Below, piece after piece: positions 1 to 10,225 of a stretch of 64,000 bases of DNA. Both the position numbers and the translations under genes were made by a program. Location of the stretch: the NCBI GenBank assembly GCA_019084025.1, contig JAHRBI010000004.1:186001-250000 (forward strand), written 5' to 3'. Position 1 is the first letter of the stretch; each line of letters opens with the position of its first letter. The DNA is from Burkholderiaceae bacterium DAT-1. GTDB taxonomy: Bacteria; Pseudomonadota; Gammaproteobacteria; Burkholderiales; Chitinimonadaceae. The notes beneath the pieces are model-generated. The model had not been told where the DNA came from. It ran no database searches and saw nothing but the letters and a program-made list of their open reading frames with translations.

Positions 1-234
1 TGCGGTCATCGTGACGAAGTGTTGCAGAAGCTGTCGGATGCGCCCCTCAGCGTCTGTCCCGCCTGTGGCAAGGATGCATATGCAAAATGCCTGTCTGCAG
101 CAGGGTTCCAGCTGAAAGGTTCGGGCTGGTATGCTACTGACTTTAAGGGTGGCTCGACTGCATCGTCCGCCCCTGAGCCTGCTCCGGCTGCGGCGCATGC
201 ATGTGGTACTGGTGGCTGTGGCGGGTGTGCGTAG
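1..234 (+). CDS. FmdB-family zinc ribbon protein (5' truncated by window)
   Basis: The reading frame is open from base 1 and ends at TAG 232-234. The visible 77 residues hold the end of an FmdB/CxxC_CxxC_SSSS putative regulatory protein: a CGH motif at the very start (second half of the first zinc knuckle), then CPACGK, then the family signature ending in FQLKGSGWY-TDF. The tail is Ala/Pro/Gly-rich and ends in a Cys/Gly cluster (CGTGGCGGC). The missing part should be only about 10 residues. Family function is not firmly known; the name comes from a proposed regulator of formamidase. FmdB-DUF502-aspS is a common betaproteobacterial gene order. Confidence 0.85.
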   Translation, partial: CGHRDEVLQKLSDAPLSVCPACGKDAYAKCLSAAGFQLKGSGWYATDFKGGSTASSAPEPAPAAAHACGTGGCGGCA

Positions 235-305
235 TTCCGACTGAATGACAACGGCCGACTGTGGCAAAATCGCCAAAAGTTGGCCTCACCGGACGTGATG
301 CAACG

Positions 306-941
306 ATGAGAAGATACTTTGTAACGGGTTTACTGATCTGGGTTCCGCTGGGTATTACGCTGTGGGTGATTAGTACACTTGTTCGCACCATGGATAGCAT
401 TCTGGTGCTGCTTCCACCGCAATTCCGTCCGGCAGAGTATCTGGGTCTGCATATCCCCGGTCTGGGTGTGGTGTTTGTCCTGCTGGTGGTACTGCTGACA
501 GGTTTGCTGACGGCTAACATCCTTGGGCAGCGTCTGGTGCGATTTTGGGAAGAAGTCCTGAATCGAATTCCAGTCGTGAAATCCATCTACGGTAGCGTCA
601 AGCAGGTGTCGGATACGGTGTTGTCTGATTCTGGTCAGGCATTCCGTAAAGCCCTTCTGGTGCGTTTTCCGCATCAGGATGTGTGGACGGTGGCGTTTCT
701 GACGGGTAGTCCTGCGGCGGAAATTGCGCAGCATCTTGATGCTGAATACGTATCCGTCTATGTGCCGACGACGCCAAATCCGACCTCCGGCTATTTCATG
801 ATTGTGCGTCGGAGCGATACCATCGAACTGGAAATCAGTGTCGATGAGGCATTGAAGTACGTGATTTCAATGGGCGTGGTGGCACCAAAGCCATCGAGCC
901 CGGCTAATGCAGTCACACCTGAAAAGTGTGTTAACTGCTGA
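306..941 (+). CDS. DUF502 family membrane protein
   Basis: 211 residues from the ATG at 306. A GTG at 261 would add 15 residues, but the hydrophobic N-terminus (MRRYFVTGLLIWVPLGITLW) is where family members normally begin. Two membrane helices lie at about residues 5-25 and 55-78, followed by a soluble domain with the DUF502 signatures IPVVKSIYGSVKQV and FVPTTPNPTSG-like YVPTTPNPTSGY. The biochemical role of DUF502 proteins is not established. It sits 72 nt after fmdB and 100 nt before aspS, the usual neighbours. Confidence 0.85.
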   Translation: MRRYFVTGLLIWVPLGITLWVISTLVRTMDSILVLLPPQFRPAEYLGLHIPGLGVVFVLLVVLLTGLLTANILGQRLVRFWEEVLNRIPVVKSIYGSVKQVSDTVLSDSGQAFRKALLVRFPHQDVWTVAFLTGSPAAEIAQHLDAEYVSVYVPTTPNPTSGYFMIVRRSDTIELEISVDEALKYVISMGVVAPKPSSPANAVTPEKCVNC

Positions 942-1041
942 CATTGAATTTGCGCGATGTCCTGCATGCGGGTTGATTGAAGCGTGCGCGACATCGCTTT
1001 TGGTTTTGAACAATACATAGAATCTTCACAGGGTCATCCCG

Positions 1042-2832
1042 ATGCGTACCGATTATTGTGGCTTGATTGACAAGCGTTTCCTGTCCCAGACCGTGACTGT
1101 CAAAGGTTGGGCTCACCGTCGCCGTGACCATGGTGGCGTGATTTTTATCGATCTGCGCGACCGCGAAGGTCTGGTGCAGGTGGTGATCGATCCGGATACC
1201 CCGGAAGCGTTCAAACTCGCTGACAGCGTGCGTTCCGAGTTCGTGCTGTCCATTACTGGTATCGTGCGCGAGCGTCCGGCTGGCACCTCCAACGCTAATC
1301 TGATCTCCGGCGAAATCGAAATTCTGGCCAAGGACATCGAAATCCTGAACGCGGCTGCAACGCCACCGTTCCAGATCGACGACGAAAACCTGAGCGAAAT
1401 GACCCGTCTGCAGCATCGCGTGATTGATCTGCGTCGTCCGGCCATGCAGAAGAATATGCGTCTGCGTTACAAGGTCGCGCTGCTGGTGCGTAATTTCCTG
1501 GATAGCCGTGGCTTCATCGACATCGAAACACCGATGCTGACCCGTTCGACACCGGAAGGTGCGCGCGATTATCTGGTGCCGAGCCGTGTGCACGATGGCA
1601 GTTTCTTTGCGCTGCCGCAGTCCCCTCAGCTGTTCAAGCAGCTGCTGATGGTGGCGGGCTACGATCGCTACTACCAGATCACCAAGTGCTTCCGTGACGA
1701 AGATCTGCGTGCAGACCGTCAGCCTGAATTCACCCAGATCGACGTGGAAACTTCGTTCCTGAACGAAGAAGAAATCATGTCCATCATGGAAGACATGGCT
1801 GTTCACGTCTTCAAGGAAGCCATCGGCGTGGATCTGGGCTCCTTCCCGCGCATGCCTTACGACGAAGCCATGTTCTACTACGGCTCTGACAAGCCGGATA
1901 TGCGTGTGAGCCTTAAGTTCACCGAACTGACTGACGTCATGAAGGATGTGCCGTTCAAGGTGTTCAGCGGCGCCGCAAACATGGAAGGTGGTCGTGTGGT
2001 TGGCCTGCGCGTGCCGGGGGGTGCAGCATTCAGCCGTTCCGAAATCGATGCATGGACACAGTTCGTTGCCATTTACGGCGCACGTGGCCTGGCCTGGATC
2101 AAGGTCAACGACATCACCAAGCTGAACGAAGAAGGCCTGCAGTCGCCGATCGTCAAGAATCTGACCGACGTCGCACTGAAAGCTATCATCGAACGCACTG
2201 GCGCACAGAATGGCGACATCGTGTTCTTTGGTGCCGACAAGACCAAGGTGGTGAACGAAGCCATCGGTGCACTGCGTCTGAAGATCGGTCACGAGAAGGG
2301 CGAAGCAGGCGGTTACTTCGTCAAGGAATGGCGTCCGCTGTGGGTGGTCGACTTCCCGATGTTCGAACACGACGAAGAAGACAATCGCTGGGTAGCCTGC
2401 CACCATCCGTTCACCTCGCCTAAGGTGGAACACATCGAGTTCCTCAAGACCGATCCGGGCAAGTGCCGTGCGCGCGCCTACGATATGGTGCTGAATGGCT
2501 GGGAAATCGGTGGTGGTTCGGTACGTATTCACCGCGCCGACATGCAATCCACGGTGTTCGACGCACTGGGTATTTCCGCCGAAGAAGCACAGAACAAGTT
2601 CGGCTTCCTGCTGGAAAACCTGCAATACGGTGCACCGCCCCACGGCGGTCTGGCCTTCGGTCTCGACCGTCTGGTTACACTGATGACCGGTGCCGAGTCG
2701 ATCCGCGACGTGATTGCCTTCCCGAAGACTCAGCGTGCACAGTGTCTGTTGACCGACGCACCGAATCGTGTCGACGAGAAGCAACTGCGCGAGCTGCACA
2801 TCCGGCTGCGCAACAATCAGCCGGTTGCCTAA
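1042..2832 (+). CDS. aspS: Aspartate--tRNA ligase
   Basis: 596 residues, normal for bacterial-type AspRS, a cytoplasmic class II synthetase that charges tRNA-Asp and, in organisms lacking AsnRS, often also tRNA-Asn. The N-terminal OB-fold anticodon-binding domain (about 1-110) includes [11 protein letters not shown]. Class II motif 2 reads [18 protein letters not shown] near residue 217, and motif 3 reads [15 protein letters not shown] near residue 535. The bacterial GAD insert lies between them. The ATG at 1042 gives the standard N-terminus (MRTDYCG). An intrinsic terminator follows immediately. Confidence 0.97.
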   Translation: MRTDYCGLIDKRFLSQTVTVKGWAHRRRDHGGVIFIDLRDREGLVQVVIDPDTPEAFKLADSVRSEFVLSITGIVRERPAGTSNANLISGEIEILAKDIEILNAAATPPFQIDDENLSEMTRLQHRVIDLRRPAMQKNMRLRYKVALLVRNFLDSRGFIDIETPMLTRSTPEGARDYLVPSRVHDGSFFALPQSPQLFKQLLMVAGYDRYYQITKCFRDEDLRADRQPEFTQIDVETSFLNEEEIMSIMEDMAVHVFKEAIGVDLGSFPRMPYDEAMFYYGSDKPDMRVSLKFTELTDVMKDVPFKVFSGAANMEGGRVVGLRVPGGAAFSRSEIDAWTQFVAIYGARGLAWIKVNDITKLNEEGLQSPIVKNLTDVALKAIIERTGAQNGDIVFFGADKTKVVNEAIGALRLKIGHEKGEAGGYFVKEWRPLWVVDFPMFEHDEEDNRWVACHHPFTSPKVEHIEFLKTDPGKCRARAYDMVLNGWEIGGGSVRIHRADMQSTVFDALGISAEEAQNKFGFLLENLQYGAPPHGGLAFGLDRLVTLMTGAESIRDVIAFPKTQRAQCLLTDAPNRVDEKQLRELHIRLRNNQPVA

Positions 2833-2851
2833 GCCTGCAAGGGTTTAACGG

Positions 2852-2886
2852 AAAAAGCCAGTCAGCATTGCTGACTGGCTTTTTAT
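2852..2886 (+). terminator. Rho-independent terminator after aspS
   Basis: An inverted repeat of AAAAGCCAGTCAGC and GCTGACTGGCTTTT around a short loop, followed by a T-rich tract. It lies 20 nt past the aspS stop. Because the left arm is preceded by A residues it may also stop transcription coming from the convergent aminopeptidase gene. Confidence 0.9.
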
Positions 2887-2938
2887 TTGTCCTTGGACAT
2901 CGCAAGGGTGCCGATGGCAAACAGGCACCCTGAAGCGA

Positions 2939-4324
2939 TTACAGTGCGGTCGATGCGGCTTCGACTTCCTCAATCGTCTTGGCAATCGGCTTGCCCAGCA
3001 CGCGCGCGCCATCCGCTGTTACAAGCACATCATCTTCGATACGAATGCCGCCAAAGTTGCGATAGGCTGCAAAGGCTTCGTAGTTGATGAACTCCTTGAA
3101 CTTGCCTTCTGCTTGCCAGCGGTCAATCAGCGCCGGGATAAAGTAGATACCCGGCTCAACGGTCACGACCCAGCCTTCGCACAGCGGACGAGCCAGGCGC
3201 AAGGACTTGCGGCCGAACAGTGTGCTGCGCTCGAAGCCTTCGCCGTAGCCCACCAGATTTTCACCCAGACCTTCCATATCGTGCACATCCAGACCAATCA
3301 TATGGCCCAGACCATGCGGGTAGACCAGGCCATGTGCGCCTGCGGCCACGGCTTCTGCACTGTCTCCCTTGTACAGGCCCAGTGCCTTCAGTCCGTCCAC
3401 AATCACGCGGGCCGACAGATCATACACATCACGGAATGGCACGCCCGGCTTCATCGCGGCGATGGATGCCAGCTGCGAATCCAGCACGGCTTGGTAAACC
3501 GGCTTCTGCTGTTCGGTAAAGCGGCCGCCCACCGGAATGGTACGGGTGATATCGCTCGCGTATTTCAAGGGGCTTTCGGCACCGGCATCGTTCACCACCA
3601 GATTGCCCGCTTCCAGTGTGTAGCCATGGCCGTGGTTGTGCAGGATGTGGCCATCGCGGCTGAAAATGATCGGGTAGGCGGTTTCGCGGCCTTGCGAATT
3701 GGCCAGACCATGCATCAGGCCGACGACTTCCTGTTCACGCACACCGGGCTGGCTGGAGCGCATGGCCAGCATATGCATGCGCCAGGTGATTTCCAGCGCG
3801 TTCTCCATTTCGGCGATTTCCAGCGCATCCTTCACGGCACGCAGGTCAACCACTGCCTTGATCAGCGTGGTGGAGGGCGCGTGGGCATCTACTGCGACGT
3901 TCAGCAGTGAGGCTAACAGTAGGCGGTTATCAGCGCGGTACTGCGGCAGCGTATGGATGGTGCGTCCGGCTTGTGCGGCGCTTGCCAGCATGCTTTGCAG
4001 GGAGGCGAAAGGTTGTACCTGTGTGATGCCAGCGCCTGCAGCACGCTCCACAAGGCTCGGCAGCGGGCCTGTCCACACGATGCTGTCGATGTCGCCATCA
4101 TCACCAAAAAGCGTTGTGGTGCCCGCGTCGAAATCAATGATTGCAGCCAGATTCGGTGCATCCAAACCAAAGAAGTACAGGAAGCTGGAATCTTGACGGA
4201 AATGGTAGATATTGTCCGCGTAGTTCATCGGGCTGTCGGCGTTGCCAAGGAAGAGAGCAATGCCGGTGCCGACGGTTTTGTTCAATGCTTCGCGGCGTTG
4301 GGTATAGGTCTGTGCAGGAAACAT
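2939..4324 (-). CDS. Aminopeptidase P-family metallopeptidase (M24B)
   Basis: 461 residues from the ATG at 4324, which has AAGGA eight bases upstream; the frame runs 29 codons further but that extension is Cys-rich and atypical. An AMP_N domain occupies about 1-130 and a pita-bread M24 domain about 170-450. The dinuclear metal ligands are visible: Asp in VVNDAGAE, Asp in ASDITRT, His in GLGHMIGLDVHD, Glu in VTVEPGIYF and Glu in GGIRIEDDVLV. It should remove N-terminal residues preceding proline (Xaa-Pro aminopeptidase). It is convergent with aspS and lies downstream of the MATE exporter on the same strand. The exact peptide specificity cannot be read from sequence. Confidence 0.88.
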   Translation of the reverse strand: MFPAQTYTQRREALNKTVGTGIALFLGNADSPMNYADNIYHFRQDSSFLYFFGLDAPNLAAIIDFDAGTTTLFGDDGDIDSIVWTGPLPSLVERAAGAGITQVQPFASLQSMLASAAQAGRTIHTLPQYRADNRLLLASLLNVAVDAHAPSTTLIKAVVDLRAVKDALEIAEMENALEITWRMHMLAMRSSQPGVREQEVVGLMHGLANSQGRETAYPIIFSRDGHILHNHGHGYTLEAGNLVVNDAGAESPLKYASDITRTIPVGGRFTEQQKPVYQAVLDSQLASIAAMKPGVPFRDVYDLSARVIVDGLKALGLYKGDSAEAVAAGAHGLVYPHGLGHMIGLDVHDMEGLGENLVGYGEGFERSTLFGRKSLRLARPLCEGWVVTVEPGIYFIPALIDRWQAEGKFKEFINYEAFAAYRNFGGIRIEDDVLVTADGARVLGKPIAKTIEEVEAASTAL

Positions 4325-4442
4325 CGCGTGGTCCTTTACTTGGGGATGCTGAATGATACGTCGATGGCTGCAACAACACACGTTGCAGCGCATCGTGAAA
4401 GTGATAGGCACAGCAATTAAAATCTAGATTGCTGTAACTGAA

Positions 4443-5846
4443 TCAGACTGTGTGCGCCTGCTCTGCCTTGGCAACAAATCGATTGCAGGTATGGCGCAGC
4501 AGGAAGCAGAGCCCGATGGCAGCTACGGTGAGGCCCGCAACCAGTGCGATCCAGAATCCTTCTGCGGCCATTGGCTTGGCAGGGGCCCATGGCGCCCAGG
4601 CGGGCGATCGACCGAGTACATAGCCCAATGGCAGGCACACAGCCCAGAATGCGGTCATATGAATGATCATGGGCGGGCGGGTTACTTTGTAGCCGCGAAT
4701 CGCACTGGAGGTGGTGACCTGCGTCGCATCTGATAACTGAAAGATCGCCGCGAGAATCAGTAAGGTGGCAGCGCGTTCAGCGACTTGCGAATCAGCGGTA
4801 TAAAAGCTGGCAATCGGCAGCGCAAACAGTGCAATCAATGAGGCTGAAATCACCGCCCAGATCAAGCCAAGTGATACCCCAGCCCACGCGCGATAACGTG
4901 CTTCATGCGGATCACCTTCGCCCATGGATACCCCCACCCGCGTGATCAGGCCAATGCCAAGTGACATCGGCACCATAAATACCAGCGAGGAAAAATTGAG
5001 TGCGATCTGGTGCGCAGCCACTTCGCGTGCGCCAAAATCGGCCACCAGCAGCGCCACCAGACTGAAGGCGCTGGCTTCGGCAAAGTAGGTGATGCCAATC
5101 GGAAGCCCGATCTTGGTGAGGCCCTTGATCACATGAAAGTGCGGGCCTTCAAAATGCGTGAGCGGCTGTGTCTCACGATATACAGGCGAGCGCATGACAT
5201 GCACCACCATCGCAATCAGCATCAACCACACGCTGCTGGACGTCGCCACTGCGCAGCCAAGGCCGCCCATGGCAGGTAAGCCAAAGTGCCCGTAAATCAA
5301 GGCATAGTTCACCAGCACATTCCAGATCAACGCCAGAATGGACATCACCATCATCGGGCGCGTATGGCCAAGCCCGGCGCTGTAGCCGTACAGCACGCGA
5401 TAAGCCGTAAATGCGGGCAGTCCCGTACTGATGATATTCACAAAATGCACTGCATCCGCACGCACATCTGCTTCAATCCGCATGCCGGCAAAGGCAAGCG
5501 TTGCGGCATTGGTGCAGACCACGCCGATCAATCCGGCAAATACGGCTTTCCATAGGGATTGCCGTACCAGCGACGGAATCTGGTCGAGCGTGCCTGCACC
5601 CACATGGTGAGCGACGGAGGGATTAATGGCCATCATCAGACCCATCAGGGTCACGATAATAATGGACCAGATGGAGGTGCCGAGCGATACGGCAGCCAGC
5701 GCATTGGCAGAATCGTGCCCGGACATGGCCACGTCGGCTACGCCCATGCCAATTAGCGCGACCTGACCGACTAAAATAGGCCAGGCGAGTTGCCAGAGCG
5801 CGGCCATTTCTTTAGGAAAATGGCGGATGGAGTGTTGGTGGTGCAT
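4443..5846 (-). CDS. MATE-family efflux transporter
   Basis: 467 residues with about twelve hydrophobic segments in the two-fold repeated MATE arrangement. The N-terminal MATE features include LAWPILVGQVALIGMGVADVAMSG, and the mid-protein repeat is GLPIGITYFAEASAFSLVALL. Inner-membrane multidrug/toxin or metabolite export driven by Na+ or H+ is expected from the NorM/DinF family. It is the second gene after a leader with two SAM-II-type riboswitches (64 nt behind the small gene at 5911-6225), which suggests that its substrate relates to methionine or SAM metabolism; that link is inference. Confidence 0.88.
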   Translation of the reverse strand: MHHQHSIRHFPKEMAALWQLAWPILVGQVALIGMGVADVAMSGHDSANALAAVSLGTSIWSIIIVTLMGLMMAINPSVAHHVGAGTLDQIPSLVRQSLWKAVFAGLIGVVCTNAATLAFAGMRIEADVRADAVHFVNIISTGLPAFTAYRVLYGYSAGLGHTRPMMVMSILALIWNVLVNYALIYGHFGLPAMGGLGCAVATSSSVWLMLIAMVVHVMRSPVYRETQPLTHFEGPHFHVIKGLTKIGLPIGITYFAEASAFSLVALLVADFGAREVAAHQIALNFSSLVFMVPMSLGIGLITRVGVSMGEGDPHEARYRAWAGVSLGLIWAVISASLIALFALPIASFYTADSQVAERAATLLILAAIFQLSDATQVTTSSAIRGYKVTRPPMIIHMTAFWAVCLPLGYVLGRSPAWAPWAPAKPMAAEGFWIALVAGLTVAAIGLCFLLRHTCNRFVAKAEQAHTV

Positions 5847-5910
5847 AGCGGGCCGATCAGTTCATCCGTACAAAACCGGATTATCGGATCAAGTCCGCCA
5901 ATCGTCACCC

Positions 5911-6225
5911 TTAATGTGCGGTTGCGTTCAGCGCAATCACTGCCTCGATCGCCAGTTTCTGGCCAAATCGTTCGTTCAGCGCCAGTAACTCATTGAGACT
6001 CAGGCCGACCAGCGCCAGGCTGCCATCATCGACACGATACAGTTCCGCATCCAGATACAGGGCGAGTTCGCGTACTTTAGCCAGTTCGATCATGGATTCG
6101 GGGCCACGACTTTTCAGGCGAGCCCAGTTCTGGCCGACAAAACGGCGTGTCAGGCTGTCTTTGTTCAGAATGGCGTCGCCACGTTGGGCACGAAGGGCAG
6201 GGGTGATTTCCAGGCAATCAAACAT
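5911..6225 (-). CDS. Small conserved-looking protein under SAM-II control
   Basis: 104 residues, family not recognised. There is no signal peptide or membrane segment. The sequence is mostly helical, with a basic middle (SLTRRFVGQNWARLKSRG) and Leu-rich stretches (LALVGLSLNELLALNERFG). The start at 6225 is supported by AGGAG seven bases upstream. It is the first gene after the tandem SAM-II leader and precedes the MATE exporter, so the two are probably co-transcribed. Without a homology search no function can be given; it could be a small partner or regulator of the exporter. Confidence 0.7.
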   Translation of the reverse strand: MFDCLEITPALRAQRGDAILNKDSLTRRFVGQNWARLKSRGPESMIELAKVRELALYLDAELYRVDDGSLALVGLSLNELLALNERFGQKLAIEAVIALNATAH

Positions 6226-6248
6226 CGGTGTACTCCTGTTCTAGCGAG

Positions 6249-6262
6249 GCCCGACGTCGGGC
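6249..6262. repeat. 14-bp perfect palindrome near the start codon
   Basis: GCCCGACGTCGGGC lies between the second SAM-II-like element and the AGGAG ribosome site of the small gene at 6225. In RNA it could form a short stem beside the ribosome-binding site, so it may form part of an expression platform; as DNA it could be an operator. Its role is not known. Confidence 0.4.
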
Positions 6263-6323
6263 GACGCTTTAGCGGGTTTCGGCCCCATGGCCCGCGCCCC
6301 GCAAGTTGTCTTAAATCGGCGCG
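6262..6323 (-). promoter_or_regulatory. Second SAM-II-like riboswitch, proximal to the start codon
   Basis: Read on the minus strand this repeats the conserved elements of the upstream copy: GCGCCGATTT, then CTTGCGGGGCGCG, then CCCGCTAAAGCG. The GCGC arms can form the P1 stem and the CTTGCGG/CCGCTAAAG parts correspond to the SAM-II pseudoknot. It differs by having a longer, GC-rich middle loop. No terminator lies between it and the gene, and its 3' end is about 26 nt upstream of the AGGAG ribosome site at 6232-6236, so translational control is more likely. Identification is from remembered SAM-II (SAM-alpha) consensus, not a covariance-model search. Confidence 0.65.
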
Positions 6324-6376
6324 TGCTGCTGATGGGGTGAACAGGAAAACCTAAAGGGGGCGTTTGGCAGGCAGGT

Positions 6377-6410
6377 AATAAAAAACCCGCCTCCTTGCGG
6401 TGGGCGGGTT
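6377..6410 (-). terminator. Intrinsic terminator/attenuator behind the first SAM-II element
   Basis: On the minus strand AACCCGCCCACC and GGAGGCGGGTT form a strong GC stem with a short loop, followed directly by TTTTTTATT. It lies about 20 nt downstream of the first SAM-II-type aptamer and before the second, so it can act as an attenuator that ends transcription before the exporter operon. Confidence 0.85.
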
Positions 6411-6430
6411 ATCGGTTCACTAGCAGTGAA

Positions 6431-6486
6431 CCTCCGCTTTAGCCGCATTTATAACGCGCCCGCAAGCTGTTCACTCAAATCGGCGC
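6431..6486 (-). promoter_or_regulatory. SAM-II (SAM-alpha) riboswitch, first copy
   Basis: The minus strand reads GCGCCGATTTGAGTGAACAG followed by CTTGCGGGCGCG, TTATAAATG, CGGCTAAAGCGGAGG. This matches the SAM-II order: P1 arm, GATTTGA, TTGC, closing GCGCG, a TAAATG linker and the GCTAAA pseudoknot strand ending in a purine-rich Shine-Dalgarno-like stretch. SAM-II aptamers normally control methionine or SAM synthesis genes; here the downstream genes are a small protein and a MATE exporter. A strong promoter lies just upstream and an intrinsic terminator just downstream. Confidence 0.75.
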
Positions 6487-6495
6487 AATGGACAC

Positions 6496-6524
6496 AATAT
6501 AATCATCACCGCAGAAGCTGTCAA
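6496..6524 (-). promoter_or_regulatory. Consensus sigma70 promoter of the SAM-II leader
   Basis: On the minus strand a perfect -35 TTGACA (6519-6524), a 17-bp spacer and a near-perfect -10 TATATT (6496-6501). The predicted transcript start is just upstream of the first SAM-II aptamer, so both riboswitches lie in the 5' leader. Confidence 0.85.
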
Positions 6525-6708
6525 GCGGGCTGAAATTGTGTCGGCGTGGGAGCAGGGCGCAAGACAGAACTTTTTATCGAATTTTTATACTGAAACATCA
6601 GGGAATGCCTTATCCTGCCCTTACTGGCCAATGCGGCCAGAATCAATGGTTGTAGAAATGGGTTTTCCCTGTTGCAGGCTGATGTCACAAATTGGAGCTG
6701 GTAGACCA

Positions 6709-7161
6709 ATGAACATATTTTCGCGCATCCTGGCAGTTGAGGACGTGATGTTGGGTGTGGATGTCAAGGACAAGCGTAGCCTCTTTGAACAGGCTGCAGA
6801 GCGCTTGAGTAAACAGCATGGGTTAGCCGCAGGCATGATCCTGACGCGCCTGCTGGAACGTGAAAAGCTAGGGTCAACTGGAATCGGGCAAGGTGTCGCC
6901 ATTCCGCATGCACGGGTGGACGGACTGAAAGAACCACTGGCCATGTATATGCGACCCGTCGCCCCAATCGGGTTCGAGGCGCCGGATCGTCAGCCGGTGC
7001 GTGATGTGGTGGTCTTGCTGGCGCCCGAACATGCCAATCGCGATCATCTGCGCATTCTGGCCGAAACAGCCCAGTTGTTCTCCGACCGAAAATTTCGGGA
7101 GAAGCTGGATGCGGCAGATTCACCTGAGCATGTGCGACAGCTATTTACAGCTGAGGTCTGA
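6709..7161 (+). CDS. ptsN: PTS EIIA domain protein of PtsN (EIIA-Ntr) type
   Basis: 150 residues from the ATG at 6709, the usual size and N-terminus (MNIFSRILAVEDV) of EIIA-Ntr; the frame is open further upstream but without homology. The phosphorylatable histidine sits in the conserved IGQGVAIPHARVDGL motif near residue 66. EIIA-Ntr is the terminal phosphate acceptor of the nitrogen PTS and acts as a regulator of K+ transport and other targets rather than sugar uptake. Unlike the common rpoN-hpf-ptsN-hprK order, it is isolated here. A hairpin without a T-run (7179-7212) follows. Confidence 0.85.
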   Translation: MNIFSRILAVEDVMLGVDVKDKRSLFEQAAERLSKQHGLAAGMILTRLLEREKLGSTGIGQGVAIPHARVDGLKEPLAMYMRPVAPIGFEAPDRQPVRDVVVLLAPEHANRDHLRILAETAQLFSDRKFREKLDAADSPEHVRQLFTAEV

Positions 7162-7313
7162 ATGCCGTCGCGATTCTGGCGAAGCAAGCAGGTCTGATCC
7201 TGATTGCTTCGCGCGCACTCATCTTCCGACTTTCAGTGGCGCCGATTTCGATTTAAACAGCTTAATACCACTTCAAGTCACGTTGCATGATGCTGATCCT
7301 CATGACGTTGAGA

Positions 7314-7514
7314 TCAGTATTTGATGCAGGAAATGTAGTAGTACCCGCCAAACCCCATGCGCACACCATTGTATTGCGAGCCAGGCCAAACCTGATTGCA
7401 ATATTCCGGACCCACCTGCTGGTTACCCCAGATGCTGTAATAACGAGTTTCAGCGGCGGAGGCACTTAACGTACTTGCGAATAACATGCTTGCCAACAGG
7501 ATTGCTTTTTTCAT
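7314..7514 (-). CDS. Small exported protein, function unknown
   Basis: 66 residues from the ATG at 7514 (MKKAILLASMLFA), preceded by AGGAG. There is a clear Sec signal peptide with an SASA-AE type cleavage site near residue 21. The mature part of about 45 residues is rich in Tyr, Trp and Gly (YYSIWGNQQVGPEYC, GFGGYYYISC) and has two Cys residues that could form a disulfide. No family recognised. It has its own intergenic space on both sides. Confidence 0.65.
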   Translation of the reverse strand: MKKAILLASMLFASTLSASAAETRYYSIWGNQQVGPEYCNQVWPGSQYNGVRMGFGGYYYISCIKY

Positions 7515-7766
7515 GCTGTACTCCTGAGTGATCAATCATTGATGAGGACGCATAAGGTTGCGTCAATGAACTCCTGCGCAAGAGTTGATTGATTCTATTG
7601 GTATTAATTTGGTAATACAATTTTTGGGAGCTGGTCTGTTGCGGATAGCATGAAGGCTAAGGTCGACTGCATGTATGAGCCGCGTCGATGTGCCGTTCTC
7701 CCAAGGCGCGGGGAGCAGCTTGGGCGCTGAATGCGCACTGATGGATCAAGCAGCAGGTGAGGGAGA

Positions 7767-8219
7767 TTATTCCGGTGATCTGGAATCAATAAACAACGTC
7801 ACCGGCCCATCATTCACCAGTGACACTTTCATATCAGCGCCAAATACCCCTGTAGGCACGGGCTTGCCGAGCGCAGCAGCGAGACTGGCCACAAACTGAT
7901 CAAATAATGGCTTGGATACGGCACCCGGTGCCGCGCGGCTCCAGGACGGGCGATTGCCCTTTTTGATCGATCCGAACAGGGTGAACTGGCTCACGGCCAG
8001 TACCTCGCCGTTTACATCCAGAATCGAGCGGTTCATCACGCCCGCCTCGTCACTGAAAATGCGCAGCTTGATCAGCTTTTGCACCAGCCAGTCGATGTCG
8101 GCCTGCGTATCCTCGGCTTCGGCCCCAACGAGCAAAAGCAGCCCCGGGCCGATCTGCCCGGTGACTGCTTCGTCTACTGTCACACTTGCTTCGCTTACGC
8201 GCTGCAATAACACTCTCAC
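7767..8219 (-). CDS. dtd: D-aminoacyl-tRNA deacylase
   Basis: 150 residues, the standard length of DTD, which hydrolyses D-aminoacyl- and glycyl-mischarged tRNAs in the cytoplasm. The typical N-terminus [16 protein letters not shown], the catalytic SQFTLFG motif and the GPVT motif (in [11 protein letters not shown], the cross-subunit Gly-cisPro region) are all present. It overlaps the stop of the upstream DUF4870-like gene by 4 nt, which indicates translational coupling. Confidence 0.95.
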   Translation of the reverse strand: MRVLLQRVSEASVTVDEAVTGQIGPGLLLLVGAEAEDTQADIDWLVQKLIKLRIFSDEAGVMNRSILDVNGEVLAVSQFTLFGSIKKGNRPSWSRAAPGAVSKPLFDQFVASLAAALGKPVPTGVFGADMKVSLVNDGPVTLFIDSRSPE

Positions 8220-8575
8220 CAGCGAATTTCCTTTTTATCATTGAGGGCCAGCGCACCGCGCACCACCGCGAAGGCGACCCAGATCCAGGCAACGATGGCG
8301 ATCAGGATAGCCACGGGAATCCCGATAATCGTCACGCCGAAAATAAATGCCATAAAGGCCGAGATCACACCGGTCCAGAACACCTTCAGCCCCCAGCGGA
8401 AGTGGCTTTCCAGCCAGGTGCCGCGTGCATCATCCTGTTTCACATACAGCAGCACCGCAGCCAGGAGGCCGGTCGGCAGCGCGGTTACCAGCGAAATGCC
8501 AAGGCCAGCATAGGCGATCAGGGCAATATTGCGCAGCGGGCGTTCTTGATCTTCAGTCAGCAGCAGTTCAGACAT
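8216..8575 (-). CDS. DUF4870-like inner-membrane protein
   Basis: 119 residues from the ATG at 8575; the frame is open 18 codons upstream but that part lacks family features. Three hydrophobic helices are visible (about 15-40, 60-85, 85-108), with [13 protein letters not shown] before the second and a charged C-terminus (NDKKEIRW). This layout fits the DUF4870/Tic20-like small membrane proteins. It shares an ATGA overlap with dtd. No function is known. Confidence 0.75.
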   Translation of the reverse strand: MSELLLTEDQERPLRNIALIAYAGLGISLVTALPTGLLAAVLLYVKQDDARGTWLESHFRWGLKVFWTGVISAFMAFIFGVTIIGIPVAILIAIVAWIWVAFAVVRGALALNDKKEIRW

Positions 8576-8700
8576 GATGTGCTCCTTGGTGTGTGCTTGT
8601 TGTTGATGAGCACATCGTATGTCTTGCACTCACGCCCGGCATTCAATGTGAGACTGAATGCAAAAGGTGAGGGATGAACTGCAGCGGGCTGTGATTGGCG

Positions 8701-10101
<1,401 letters not shown>

Positions 10102-10225
10102 GAGGGGTCTCCTGAGCCGGTGGGGCTAATGCTGACTTGGGTTATATAAATGCGGGCTGTGCCCGTCTGATGCGGGTGATTATAGGGGTGAAATCTGAAA
10201 ATCTTGTTGTGCAGTGCGGAATAGA

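Noticed and set aside
931-2799. Minus-strand open frame of 622 codons opposite aspS
   Set aside because: Mirror of the intact aspS gene; no domain, start site or neighbour supports it.
7179-7212. Hairpin GCGAAGCA...TGCTTCGC after ptsN
   Set aside because: The 18-nt loop and lack of a following T-run make it a poor intrinsic terminator; it is mentioned only with the gene.
10102-10225. Possible glycine or other riboswitch ahead of sdaA
   Set aside because: No conserved aptamer sequence could be seen in the 124 nt.
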